DNA of 44,542 nucleotides from Afipia birgiae 34632 (GTDB lineage: Bacteria > Pseudomonadota > Alphaproteobacteria > Rhizobiales > Xanthobacteraceae). The translations under genes were made by a program, and so were the position numbers. Location of the stretch: assembly GCF_000308295.2 (NCBI RefSeq), contig NZ_HG326653.1:908879-953420 (forward strand). Reading direction: 5' to 3'. The notes beneath the pieces are model-generated. The model worked only from the letters and a program-made list of their open reading frames with translations. It was not told where the DNA came from and did no database searches. This document shows, piece after piece, positions 25,705 through 34,491 of the stretch (within the stretch, counting starts at the first letter, position 1; each line of letters starts with the position of its first letter).

Positions 25705-26811
25705 GTGGCCTTCACACTTGCCCCCGACGCAACAGGAATTCTGCCCGACCGCATGATTGCAGCGATGGCCGATGCCGGCCTGATCCTGCCCGAATATCCC
25801 TTCGTTGAAAGCCAGATCCAACCGGCCAGTCTCGATCTGCGCCTCGGTTCGATTGCCTATCGCGTCCGCGCCAGCTTCCTGCCGGGGCCGGACATGACTG
25901 TGGCGCAGCGCATCGATGAACTCAAACTGCATGAGATCGATCTGTCGGATGGAGCGGTGCTCGAAACCAACTGCGTCTATATTGTGCCGCTGCTGGAAAG
26001 CCTCGCGTTGCCGCCGACCATTCAAGCCGCTGCGAATCCGAAAAGCTCCACTGGCCGGCTCGACGTTTTCACCCGCGTGATCGCCGACGGCACCCGCCGC
26101 TTCGACATGATCGCGCCGGGCTATCACGGACCGCTCTATGCGGAGATCAGCCCCAAGACATTTCCGGTCTTGCTGCGTGAAGGATCACGGCTGTCGCAGA
26201 TCCGTTTCCGCACCGGTCATCCGCTGCTCGATGCCGATGAGTTGCACGCGCTGCATGCAGCCGAGCGGCTGGTCGACAGCGACGAGGCAGATCTTGCTGG
26301 CGGCGTGGCGCTGAGCGTTGATCTCTCCGGCGAAGGCTCCGATGGCTTTGTGGGTTATCGCGCGAAGCGCCACACGGGTGTTGTCGACGTCGATCGGCGC
26401 GCCGGATACACGGTTGGTGAATTCTGGGAGCCGATCCGCGCGCGGCCGGATCGCAGCCTGATCCTCGATCCCGGCGAGTTCTATATTCTGGCCTCGAAGG
26501 AAGCGGTGCAAGTGCCGCCGGATTTCGCAGCGGAGATGGTGCCGTTCGATCCATTGGTCGGTGAATTCCGCGTGCATTATGCCGGCTTCTTCGATCCCGG
26601 CTTCGGCTATGCCGGGGCGGGCGGGCAGGGCTCTCGCGCGGTGCTGGAAGTGCGTTCGCGCGAAGTGCCGTTCATTCTCGAGCACGGCCAGATCGTCGGA
26701 CGGCTGGTTTATGAGAAGATGCTGTCGCGTCCCGACGCGCTCTATGGCCAGCGCATCGCGTCCAACTATCAGGGGCAGGGACTGAAGCTCTCGAAGCATT
26801 TCCGGACGTAA
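25705..26811 (+). CDS. dcd: Double-length dCTP deaminase family protein
   Basis: A 368-residue protein, about twice the size of classical Dcd (near 190). Both halves show the Dcd/dUTPase fold: the first with IQPASLDLRLGS, PKSSTGRLDVFTR and PGYHGPLYAEISP; the second with LDPGEFYILASKE, HYAGFFDPGFGY and AVLEVRSREVPF. The Glu at the catalytic position is present in both. The start is GTG with GAGGA 7 bases upstream. It would make dUTP from dCTP for thymidylate synthesis, with one chain standing for two subunits of the usual trimer. Whether both halves are active is unknown. Confidence 0.85.
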   Translation: MAFTLAPDATGILPDRMIAAMADAGLILPEYPFVESQIQPASLDLRLGSIAYRVRASFLPGPDMTVAQRIDELKLHEIDLSDGAVLETNCVYIVPLLESLALPPTIQAAANPKSSTGRLDVFTRVIADGTRRFDMIAPGYHGPLYAEISPKTFPVLLREGSRLSQIRFRTGHPLLDADELHALHAAERLVDSDEADLAGGVALSVDLSGEGSDGFVGYRAKRHTGVVDVDRRAGYTVGEFWEPIRARPDRSLILDPGEFYILASKEAVQVPPDFAAEMVPFDPLVGEFRVHYAGFFDPGFGYAGAGGQGSRAVLEVRSREVPFILEHGQIVGRLVYEKMLSRPDALYGQRIASNYQGQGLKLSKHFRT

Positions 26812-26950
26812 GTTCCGCTCTGCGAATTCAGTCCTCTCGCCGCACATTTCTCCCATGTCGTCAGCGGCTCTCGGGCCTGCTTGCCGTTAGCATCCAAATA
26901 CCGGATCATTCCTGAAACAACGGGAGTGATCCCGGCAGGGATGAGACGCC

Positions 26951-28750
26951 ATGGTTGCCACTATAAAAACGCCGCCTGTAGAGACGGCGGTTTCGACGGC
27001 CGGATCGAAACCTACAGTCGGTTTGATCGCGCCTGACACAACAGGCATGAATTTTTATCGCGCCGATCCGATCCTCGCGGATTTGTTGCGTATCCATCTT
27101 CCTGCGGCGCTGTTTCAGCATATCGAACCGCACCTCGATCGCCTTGGCGCACTTGCGGGCGGCCATCTCGACGAGTGCGCGCGTCTCGCCGACAAGCATG
27201 GACCGGTGCTGCATCAGCGTGATCGTTTCGGCAATGACCGGCAATGGATTGAATATCATCCGGCCTATCGCGAGCTTGAACGCGCGGCCTATGGCGAATT
27301 CGGCATCCACGCGATGTCGCATCGCAAAGGCATTCTCGGCTGGTCCGACACTTATCCTGCCGTGGCCAAGCATGCCTTCACGTTCCTGTTCAATCAGGCC
27401 GAGTTCGGGCTCGGCTGCCCGATCAACGTCACCGACGGCGCGGCGCGTCTGCTGTCGCGGTTTGGCGACGATGCACTCAAGGCAAAATATCTCGACGGCC
27501 TCACCCAGACCGACATGGCGAAGCTGACGCAGGGCGGTCAGTTCATGACGGAAAAGGAAGGCGGCTCCGATGTCGGCAAGCTGGCCACCAGAGCGGTACA
27601 GGAAGGCGATCACTGGCGATTGCATGGCGAGAAATGGTTCTGTTCGAACGCCGACGCCGAAGTGGTGATGCTGCTGGCGCGGCCGGAAGGCGCGGTTGGC
27701 GGCACGCAGGGCGTTGGGCTTTTTCTGATGCCGCGGCGGCTCGACGACGGATCGCCGAACCACTACCGCATCGTGCGCCTCAAGGACAAACTCGGCACCC
27801 GCTCGATGGCGTCGGGCGAGATCAAGCTTGAGGGCGCAATCGCCTATGCGGTCGGGCGGCTCGATCGCGGCTTCGTGCAAATGGCCGAGATGGTCAATTG
27901 GTCGCGGCTGTCCAACGGCGTGAAGTCTGCGGCGCTGATGCGCCGGGCGCACCACGACGCGAACACCGTCGCGAACAACCGCGTGGTGTTCGGCCGGCGC
28001 ATTGTCGATATGCCGCTGGCGCGGCGGCAGTTGATGAAAATCATGCTCGCGACCGAGCAGGCCGTGTCGATGAGTTTCGTCACCGCAGATGCGCTGGACC
28101 GGGCCGAAGCGGGTAGCCAGGATGCCGCGGCATTGCTGCGCGTGTTGACGCCGACGTTGAAGTATCGCGCGACGCGCGATGCCCGCAAGGTGTGCGGTGA
28201 AGCGCTCGAGATGCGCGGCGGCATCGGTTACATCGAAGAGTTCGCGACGCCGCGGTTGCTGCGCGATGCGCATCTTGGTTCGATCTGGGAGGGCACCGGC
28301 AATATCGTGGCCCTCGATACGCTCAAGCGGGCTGTCGGCCGCCATGGCGCTGAGGCCGCGCTCGGAGCCGATCTGCACGCGCGGATCGACGATGCCGCGA
28401 GCATTCCGCAGGGCTGGCGTGACCGTCTCCGCAACCTGACGGACAGGGCCATTGGCTTTGCGCGCGATGTGGCCGGCCGATCGGAGAACGAGGCCGAAGC
28501 GCGACGCGCCACCAGCACGCTCTATCACGTCGCCAGCGCGGTGACGTTTGCCTGGGAAGGTAGCCGGATTCACGCGATGCGCGGTGATGCGCGCCGGCTG
28601 CTGCTCTCGAAGCTTGTCGTCGATCACCGGCTGAGCGCGCAGGACCCGTTCACGGTCCTTCCGGGCGGAGGTGATGGCGTGGTCGCCGACCGGCTGCTTG
28701 GTGACCGGCCGCTGGCGATGGCTGATGCCGCCCCTCTGTTGAGAGCATAA
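26951..28750 (+). CDS. Acyl-CoA dehydrogenase family protein (AidB-like subgroup)
   Basis: A 599-residue flavoprotein. The FAD/substrate motif MTEKEGGSDVG, the block WRLHGEKWFCSNADAE, the LKDKLGTRSMASGEI block and the C-terminal IWEGTGNI are those of long acyl-CoA dehydrogenases related to AidB and isovaleryl-CoA dehydrogenase. An extra C-terminal helical region (after about residue 450) matches AidB-like members. It presumably oxidises a branched or unusual acyl-CoA or acts in alkylation stress; context does not decide. The MATE pump gene follows 93 bp later. Confidence 0.87.
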   Translation: MVATIKTPPVETAVSTAGSKPTVGLIAPDTTGMNFYRADPILADLLRIHLPAALFQHIEPHLDRLGALAGGHLDECARLADKHGPVLHQRDRFGNDRQWIEYHPAYRELERAAYGEFGIHAMSHRKGILGWSDTYPAVAKHAFTFLFNQAEFGLGCPINVTDGAARLLSRFGDDALKAKYLDGLTQTDMAKLTQGGQFMTEKEGGSDVGKLATRAVQEGDHWRLHGEKWFCSNADAEVVMLLARPEGAVGGTQGVGLFLMPRRLDDGSPNHYRIVRLKDKLGTRSMASGEIKLEGAIAYAVGRLDRGFVQMAEMVNWSRLSNGVKSAALMRRAHHDANTVANNRVVFGRRIVDMPLARRQLMKIMLATEQAVSMSFVTADALDRAEAGSQDAAALLRVLTPTLKYRATRDARKVCGEALEMRGGIGYIEEFATPRLLRDAHLGSIWEGTGNIVALDTLKRAVGRHGAEAALGADLHARIDDAASIPQGWRDRLRNLTDRAIGFARDVAGRSENEAEARRATSTLYHVASAVTFAWEGSRIHAMRGDARRLLLSKLVVDHRLSAQDPFTVLPGGGDGVVADRLLGDRPLAMADAAPLLRA

Positions 28751-28843
28751 TCGCTGCGCCCGCAAGCTGTGGTATGCAATTTTGATTTTGTGAGCGGCAA
28801 GACGGCTGCTGAGATTTTAAAGGACCGTCGCACCGGGGAGTGC

Positions 28844-30274
28844 ATGTCCGAACTTGGAGCCGCCGAAATTCCTGTGGTGCAGGCGGGAGAGAAGCCGCCG
28901 CTGCCGCCTGTCCGAGGTCCGCGAAAGAATCCGCTGCTCGACGGCCCGATCCTGCCGACGTTATTGAAGCTGGCGGCTCCCAATGTCGTCGCCCTCACGG
29001 CGGGTACGTGCGTGGCCATCGCGGAGACATCGTATATCGGCCGTCTCGGTGTCGAACCGCTGGCGGCGATGGCGCTGGTGTTTCCGTTCGTCATTCTGAT
29101 GATGACCATGTCCGGCGGCGCAATGGGCGGTGGCGTCGCGTCCGCGATCGCCCGTGCGCTGGGCGCCGACGATGCCGAGCGCGCATCGGCGCTTGCGGTG
29201 CATGCGCTGATGATCGGCGTCTGTTTCGGCCTGACCTTCATGATCGGCATGCTGATCTTCGGGCCGTATCTGTTTGCTGCGCTCGGCGGCAGCGGACGTG
29301 TTCTGAGCGAGGCCATCGGCTACTCGCAGATCTTCTTTGGCGGCGCAGTGCTGCCGTGGATCATGAACACGCTGGCGGCGCTGCTGCGCGGGACGGGCAA
29401 CATGAAGCTGCCCTCGGCGATCATTCTCAACTCAGCATTCTTTCAGATTCTGTTCGGCGGTGTGCTGGGTCTTGGTCTCGGGCCAGTGCCGCAATTCGGG
29501 ATGCGCGGTGTTGCGGCCGGCACGCTGGTGGCGTTCTCGATCGGCGCAGCCATCATGGCATGGTATCTGCTGTCGGGGCGTAGCCGCGTGAAGCTGTCCT
29601 TCAAGGGCTTTCGTTTTCAGCGTGCCATGTTCTACGATATCCTGCAGGTAGGCGCGATCGCCTGTTTCTCGCCGCTGCAGATTGTGCTGACGGTGACGAT
29701 CTTCACACATCTGCTGGCGAATTTCGGCACCGAGGTGCTGGCAGGTTACGGCATCGGCGCGCGTCTGGAATTCATGCTGACGTCGCTGGCGTTTGCTGTG
29801 GGCATCGCGTCGGTGCCGATGGTTGGCATGGCGATCGGGGCGGGCCGCATCGCGCGGGCCCGGCGGATCGCATGGACCGCAGGCGCCGTGTCGTTCGCGG
29901 CTGTCGGTTTCGTCGGCGGCTTCTTCGCTGTTTTTCCTGACGTGTGGGTGAATATCTTCACGGATAATGCCGCCGTGCGCGCCGCAAGCCGACAGTATCT
30001 TTCGATCGTCGCGCCGTTCCTCTCGTTCGTCGGCCTGGCGATCGCGCTTTATTTCTCGTCACAGGGCGCGGCGCGCGTCCTTGGGCCGGTGCTGGCGCAA
30101 ACGGCGCGGCTGGCCTTCGTCATGGCCGGCGGCTGGTGGTTGATGTCGCAGGGCGCGACCAGCACGCAGTTCTTCTGGCTGGCGGCGGTGTCCATGATTC
30201 TGCTCGGTGTTCTTGCCGCTGCCGCCGTAAGGTTGACCAACTGGGGGCCGCGCGGCGTCGCTGACGCCGAATGA
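28844..30274 (+). CDS. MATE family efflux transporter
   Basis: A 476-residue inner-membrane transporter with twelve hydrophobic segments and the two-bundle pattern of MATE pumps: LAAPNVVALTAGTCVAIAET in the first half and GYGIGARLEFMLTSLAFAVG opening the second. It should export drugs or metabolites using H+ or Na+. The ATG at 28844 follows GGGGAG; an upstream in-frame start at 28769 would lack a ribosome-binding site. It ends 6 bp from the convergent EAL gene. Confidence 0.9.
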   Translation: MSELGAAEIPVVQAGEKPPLPPVRGPRKNPLLDGPILPTLLKLAAPNVVALTAGTCVAIAETSYIGRLGVEPLAAMALVFPFVILMMTMSGGAMGGGVASAIARALGADDAERASALAVHALMIGVCFGLTFMIGMLIFGPYLFAALGGSGRVLSEAIGYSQIFFGGAVLPWIMNTLAALLRGTGNMKLPSAIILNSAFFQILFGGVLGLGLGPVPQFGMRGVAAGTLVAFSIGAAIMAWYLLSGRSRVKLSFKGFRFQRAMFYDILQVGAIACFSPLQIVLTVTIFTHLLANFGTEVLAGYGIGARLEFMLTSLAFAVGIASVPMVGMAIGAGRIARARRIAWTAGAVSFAAVGFVGGFFAVFPDVWVNIFTDNAAVRAASRQYLSIVAPFLSFVGLAIALYFSSQGAARVLGPVLAQTARLAFVMAGGWWLMSQGATSTQFFWLAAVSMILLGVLAAAAVRLTNWGPRGVADAE

Positions 30275-30280
30275 ACATCC

Positions 30281-31492
30281 TCATTCGAGAACGGTGACCG
30301 GGCGCGACAATGCGGAGCGCGCGAACTTCTTGGCATTCGCGGGTTTTCCGAACAGATAGCCCTGCGCCTGATCGAATCCCATCTCATGGGCGGCGACCAG
30401 ATCGGATCTGGTTTCAACGCCCTTGGCGACGGTGCGTGCACCGACCTTGTCCGCTAGTTCGAGGATGCTGCGGCACACGGTCTGCTTCAGGCGATTGTCG
30501 GCACAGTCGGTAACATACTCCCGATCGACCTTGATCTCGACGAACGGGAAACTCTTCAACTCCGAGAGAGATGGCCAGTCGACACCGAGATCATCGATCG
30601 AGATGGCGATGTTGTGAAATCGCATGCGCTTGGCTGCATCAATCGCGAGATCGAGATTCCGGATGATCTCGGCGCCCTTGATTTCGACGATCAATCCGCC
30701 GAATGCCGGATGATCGGGAATCTGGCGGCATAGCCGGCTGACCGATGCGGGATCCTCGAGAAAGCCGATCGGCAGATTGATCGAAATGTCGACCGGACCG
30801 TGCTGGCCGACAAAGTAATGCCAGTCCTCGAGTGCGCGGCTCACGACGAAGTCCGAAAGCCTCTTGAACTGCGGATCCTTCGAGTCGGGAACAAAGGACG
30901 CAGGAGGCACGACACCCCACGCCGGATGGCGCATCCGGATCAGGGCCTCGGCGCCGCGTGGCGCTAGCGTGTGGACGTCGATTTTCTGCTGATACCACAG
31001 TTCCAGCCAGCCGGCCTTGAGCGCCTCTGCGACATCGACAGGCGGGCTTGGAGGCGCTTTCTGCGGAAGCAGAGTGGCGACGCTTGCCCGCAGGCCATCC
31101 GCGCTGAACGGCGTGGTGAGCGGAGGCAGCATGGCGATGCCCGTTTCTTCTCCGAGCTGGCGAAGCGCATTTACAATGATGGAATCTCGCGGGCCGATCA
31201 GCAACACCTGGCCGTCGAACATTTTCGTAACGAGAATTTTCAGGATGTTTCCCGCCTCGACGCCATCGTTCGGCATGCCGAGAACGATAAGATCGGGCAA
31301 TTGCCGCTCCAGCAATGCCGGAAGTTCGCTGGCTGCGGCGCATTCACTGGCGATGAATCCGAGTTCGTCGAGGGCTTCTGCCAGAAACGTGCGGATGTGC
31401 CGTTTTGGGTCGATGATGCACACGCGAGGTGCCATCTTGCGTTGCCCGAACGTCGCAACGGCCTCTATTTCTGCAGGCTTGAAAACCCTCAT
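30281..31492 (-). CDS. EAL-domain protein with degenerate receiver domain
   Basis: A 403-residue cytoplasmic protein. Residues about 22-140 look like a response-regulator receiver (RVCIIDPKRHIRTFLAEAL), but the phosphoacceptor Asp is replaced by Gly72 in DLIVLGMPNDG, so phosphorylation is unlikely. Residues about 155-400 form an EAL c-di-GMP phosphodiesterase domain: EAL at 182-184, DISINLP, VEIKGAE, SIDDLG, VEIKVD, KGVET and QGYLFGKP, keeping most metal and catalytic residues. A perfect GGAGGTGA precedes the ATG at 31492, ruling out the GTG three codons upstream. Its N-terminal signal is unknown. Confidence 0.88.
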   Translation of the reverse strand: MRVFKPAEIEAVATFGQRKMAPRVCIIDPKRHIRTFLAEALDELGFIASECAAASELPALLERQLPDLIVLGMPNDGVEAGNILKILVTKMFDGQVLLIGPRDSIIVNALRQLGEETGIAMLPPLTTPFSADGLRASVATLLPQKAPPSPPVDVAEALKAGWLELWYQQKIDVHTLAPRGAEALIRMRHPAWGVVPPASFVPDSKDPQFKRLSDFVVSRALEDWHYFVGQHGPVDISINLPIGFLEDPASVSRLCRQIPDHPAFGGLIVEIKGAEIIRNLDLAIDAAKRMRFHNIAISIDDLGVDWPSLSELKSFPFVEIKVDREYVTDCADNRLKQTVCRSILELADKVGARTVAKGVETRSDLVAAHEMGFDQAQGYLFGKPANAKKFARSALSRPVTVLE

Positions 31493-31683
31493 AAGAATCA
31501 CCTCCGCTGTCCCCAGACGCGGAAGTGATAGCGTTACGGAGCGGTCACAAATGTGGAATTATTGAATCATCCCCTTGAGGTTTTGGGTAAGGTTAAAGGG
31601 AAGAGAGTGATTCAAATTTGCGCGGTATTTTCCGGTGTTTTGTTTGCAACAGGGTTTGATTGCCGCCCGCGTGACGAAGACGG

Positions 31684-32076
31684 TCAGTGTTCGAGGGTTG
31701 CCTTCATCGCGAGCATGCCGATGTCCATCTGAGCGCTGATATAAGGCGCGATTTCGTTCGGCAGCACATCGACAGTCCATATGAATCGGCTGCGTCCCGC
31801 GCCTTCATCGATGATCTGGAAGGATGCACTGTGCTGTTTGATGCGTTCGCCGACGATGGCATAGACGAGGCGGCGTCTTGCATCGTCACAATCGACAAGC
31901 AATTCCCGCGCGGTCGTGCCGTTTGCAAACGTCACGATCCGTGCGTCGTCATCTATCGTGCAATTGGTCACGAAACCGCGCGCGAGACGCGTATGAACCG
32001 CTCCGAAATCGCGAACGGCGTCCCATACGCTATCCGGCTGTGCATCGAGCAGAGCTTCCTTATGGATTGATGCCAT
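31684..32076 (-). CDS. SRPBCC family protein
   Basis: A 130-residue START/Bet v1-like protein. It opens with ALLDAQPDSVWDAVRDFGAVH, typical of SRPBCC ligand-binding folds of the polyketide-cyclase/CoxG-like type, and closes with a long helix. AAAGGAA precedes the ATG. It lies 18 bp downstream of a VOC-family gene in the same direction and is likely part of that operon under the AraC-type regulator. The ligand is unknown. Confidence 0.85.
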   Translation of the reverse strand: MASIHKEALLDAQPDSVWDAVRDFGAVHTRLARGFVTNCTIDDDARIVTFANGTTARELLVDCDDARRRLVYAIVGERIKQHSASFQIIDEGAGRSRFIWTVDVLPNEIAPYISAQMDIGMLAMKATLEH

Positions 32077-32094
32077 AATGAGGTTCCTTTGATC

Positions 32095-32454
32095 TTACGT
32101 GCACACGGCTTCGACATTGTTGCCGTCCGGATCGATCAGGAAAGCCGCATAATATGTCGGGCTGTAATCCGCACGCGGACCTGCGCCGCCGTTGTCGCGT
32201 CCGCCGGCCTTGAGCCCTGCGGTGTGAAAGGCCTTGATGGCGTCGTGGTTAGCGGCGCGGAAAGCGACATGCGCCCCTGGTCCCTCAGACTCCTTCGACA
32301 AATGTAGCCACAGCGCGGGTGCATTCTTCGGCCCAAATCCCGCGCCGCTGTTGTCGCGCGAACAGAGCACATGACCGAGCGGTGCGAGTGCCGCTGTATA
32401 GAATTTGACGCTGGCGTCGAGGTTTCTGACTTTCAGTCCGATATGGTCGTACAT
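32095..32454 (-). CDS. VOC family (glyoxalase/bleomycin resistance-like) protein
   Basis: A 119-residue one-domain VOC protein with paired beta-alpha-beta-beta-beta units: MYDHIGLKVRNLDASVKFY at the start and AAFLIDPDGNNVEAVC at the end. The His and terminal Glu suit a metal site. GGGAGA lies 6 bases before the ATG at 32454. It is flanked by an AraC-type regulator gene upstream and an SRPBCC gene downstream, both in the same direction. A dioxygenase or isomerase role is possible; the substrate is not known. Confidence 0.87.
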   Translation of the reverse strand: MYDHIGLKVRNLDASVKFYTAALAPLGHVLCSRDNSGAGFGPKNAPALWLHLSKESEGPGAHVAFRAANHDAIKAFHTAGLKAGGRDNGGAGPRADYSPTYYAAFLIDPDGNNVEAVCT

Positions 32455-32477
32455 GATGATCTCCCTTGCGATGGAGA

Positions 32478-33326
32478 TCACCCTACGGCGACGGTCTTGA
32501 GCCGATCTTGGAAAATCTTGCGGTCGCCACGCGCTGCATCGCGGAACCGCCTGGGTGAGACGCCGGCGGCCCGATGGAAGGTTCGCACGAAGTTCGACAG
32601 GTCGCCGAACCCCACGTCGAATGCGATCGACGTAATCGACCGTGCGTCGTCGGCGAGAAACCTCGCGGCATGACGCAGCCGCGCGCGGACCAGATACTGG
32701 TGCGGCGTCACCCCAAGCACGTTCGAGAACAGCCGCAGGAAATGGAACGGGCTGACGCCGGCCGCTTTGGCGGTCGATTGCAGATCGACAGACCGGTCGG
32801 CATGGGCGTCGATCCATAATGCGCTTTCGACGGCGCGGCGGCGATCGCGCGCCGTCGTGGGCGTTGCCTTTTGTGCTTTTCCCGATGTTGCTTCGATGAA
32901 CCGGTTCACGAACAGCATCGCGGCCTCGTCGATCCCGATGTCGCTGTCGCCGCGCCCAGCTGCTTGCGCCAGTTCGCCATAGACCATGAGTTCGGGCGTC
33001 GGCGGCACGCAAGCGATAAGCAAGGCGTCCTTGCGAAGGCCCATGTCGTCCGTGAGCGAAGGCGAGAGCTGAAATGAAAGGCATTCATCACCGCAGACAT
33101 GATGATCGTGCGAGCACGAATACTCGTCGCCGGCATGGCCCACCATCACCGATCCGGCCACCAGTTCGTGGCTGCGGCCGCGGGTGTTGTAGCCGAAGCT
33201 GCCGCTGCGGACATAGGAAAGCGAGTGACGTGTGTGCTGTTCGATGAATGGCGTATCGCCCGGTCCCATGGTGCACCGGTAGTCGAACACGGACAGCGCC
33301 GCAGTCTCAAACAGGGCGGTCTTCAT
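32478..33326 (-). CDS. AraC family transcriptional regulator
   Basis: A 282-residue regulator. The N-terminal part has a cupin-like arm ([20 protein letters not shown]) for effector binding, while the last hundred residues are the double helix-turn-helix: [20 protein letters not shown], then [20 protein letters not shown] and GVSPRRFR. The effector domain carries a cluster of His and Cys ([12 protein letters not shown]) that could bind metal. It sits just upstream of the VOC and SRPBCC genes and probably controls them; ogt upstream is 9 bp away. Confidence 0.92.
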   Translation of the reverse strand: MKTALFETAALSVFDYRCTMGPGDTPFIEQHTRHSLSYVRSGSFGYNTRGRSHELVAGSVMVGHAGDEYSCSHDHHVCGDECLSFQLSPSLTDDMGLRKDALLIACVPPTPELMVYGELAQAAGRGDSDIGIDEAAMLFVNRFIEATSGKAQKATPTTARDRRRAVESALWIDAHADRSVDLQSTAKAAGVSPFHFLRLFSNVLGVTPHQYLVRARLRHAARFLADDARSITSIAFDVGFGDLSNFVRTFHRAAGVSPRRFRDAARGDRKIFQDRLKTVAVG

Positions 33327-33335
33327 GTCGGGATT

Positions 33336-33926
33336 TTATCCCCGCCGCCGTCGCGGGGCAATCGACAGACCAGGGTCGAACAGCATCGGCTGATCGGCGG
33401 AAGCCTCGCCAGCGAGCCGCGCGCGCTCGATGGCAAGCATGCGGAACTTGGTCGTCACGCCGCCATTGGCGGAAAAGCCGCCGGTCTTGCCGTTGGCCGC
33501 CAGCACCCGGTGACAGGGGATGACGATGGGGAGAGGGTTTTCTCCCAGCGCTTTGCCGACAGCGCGCGACAGCAGCTTGTCGCCGAGGCGGGTGGCGATG
33601 TCGCCATAGGTCAGGGTTTCCCCGGGGGCGATGGTCCGGGCGATGTCATAGACGCTGCGGTTGAAGGCAGGCAGCCGTTCCGTATCGAGCGCGATGAACG
33701 ACAGGTCGCGTGCTTCGCCGTCCAGCAGTTCCGCCATGGCGTCACAGGCTTTCTGCACCTCCGCCGGGGGTGTCATCTCGCGGGCGCCGGGGGCCTTCTG
33801 GAGGAGACGTGAACGGGTTCTCGCGTCGTCGGCTTCCGGCAGTTGGACGCCCAGAAGGCCGCGCTCGCCCCAGGCGACGCCGCAGCGTCCGATCGCCGTG
33901 TCGAACAATGCAAAACCCATCGTCAT
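33336..33926 (-). CDS. ogt: Methylated-DNA--protein-cysteine methyltransferase
   Basis: A 196-residue Ogt/MGMT repair protein that takes the alkyl group from O6-methylguanine or O4-methylthymine onto its own cysteine. The active-site motif IPCHRV is present with Cys138, together with the arginine-finger region SRAVGKALGENP and the block TYGDIA. The ATG at 33926 gives the usual length; the longer upstream reading overlaps the tRNA-Gly gene and is not credible. A C-terminal basic tail (APRRRRG) extends beyond the domain. Confidence 0.92.
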   Translation of the reverse strand: MTMGFALFDTAIGRCGVAWGERGLLGVQLPEADDARTRSRLLQKAPGAREMTPPAEVQKACDAMAELLDGEARDLSFIALDTERLPAFNRSVYDIARTIAPGETLTYGDIATRLGDKLLSRAVGKALGENPLPIVIPCHRVLAANGKTGGFSANGGVTTKFRMLAIERARLAGEASADQPMLFDPGLSIAPRRRRG

Positions 33927-34063
33927 TCTGCGTTCCAGCCTGTCATGACCGCGATTCACGCGACTTGGAGAATCTTGCGCTCTTTCGTCTCGTTCGCCAC
34001 CCGAATCCTGCGATGACAGCCATCTTGCGGCCCGGCGCAGGGTGTGGCTAAGGTCGGAACCGC

Positions 34064-34137
34064 GCGGGCGTAGTTCAATGGTAGAACGGCAGCTTCCCAA
34101 GCTGCATACGAGGGTTCGATTCCCTTCGCCCGCTCCA
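34064..34137 (+). tRNA. tRNA-Gly(CCC)
   Basis: A full cloverleaf: acceptor GCGGGCG pairs with CGCCCGC, D arm GTTC...GAAC, anticodon stem GCAGC/GCTGC around TTCCCAA (anticodon CCC, glycine), T arm AGGG-TTCGATT-CCCT, and an encoded CCA end. It marks the left edge of the accessory region that follows, consistent with the frequent use of tRNA genes as integration sites. Confidence 0.97.
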
Positions 34138-34491
34138 GCTGAATCTATGCCTGTAATATAGAGCGTATTGACACTTCCGGGTGGTAGTTTTTATCGCTCT
34201 CCTCAAGGTTCCGTACAACGCCCATACAAATCTTTCGATGTCGGTGCTGGCAGCGACGGAGATTCGGTGGCGAAGGTTATAATGGGTTGATTAGGTGGGC
34301 AGGGCCGGCCGCTTACCACATCGATCGAAGTTAGCGCTCCTGCTCGGCCTCGAATTCTAGAGCGGGACCTGGATCATCAGAAATCGAGATTGTACATCGG
34401 TATCTGCCCGGATTCCTGGCATTCACCGATTGTCCGGCCTCCGAGACGCCCTACATCAAAGAGCCCGCGCTGAGCAACTCGGAGAACCTCG
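34138..34491. other. Non-coding stretch between tRNA-Gly and the caspase gene
   Basis: No ORF with coding character is seen in these 354 bp. It holds TTGACA (34168-34173) and a TATAAT (34278-34283), either of which might serve a promoter, but neither forms a convincing pair close to the caspase gene. It may contain the island's left attachment junction; no second copy of the tRNA end was found in the window. Confidence 0.4.

Noticed and set aside
26906..28765. A 619-codon ORF on the minus strand across the acyl-CoA dehydrogenase gene
   Set aside because: The plus-strand protein has all acyl-CoA dehydrogenase motifs; the antisense frame is a codon-bias shadow.
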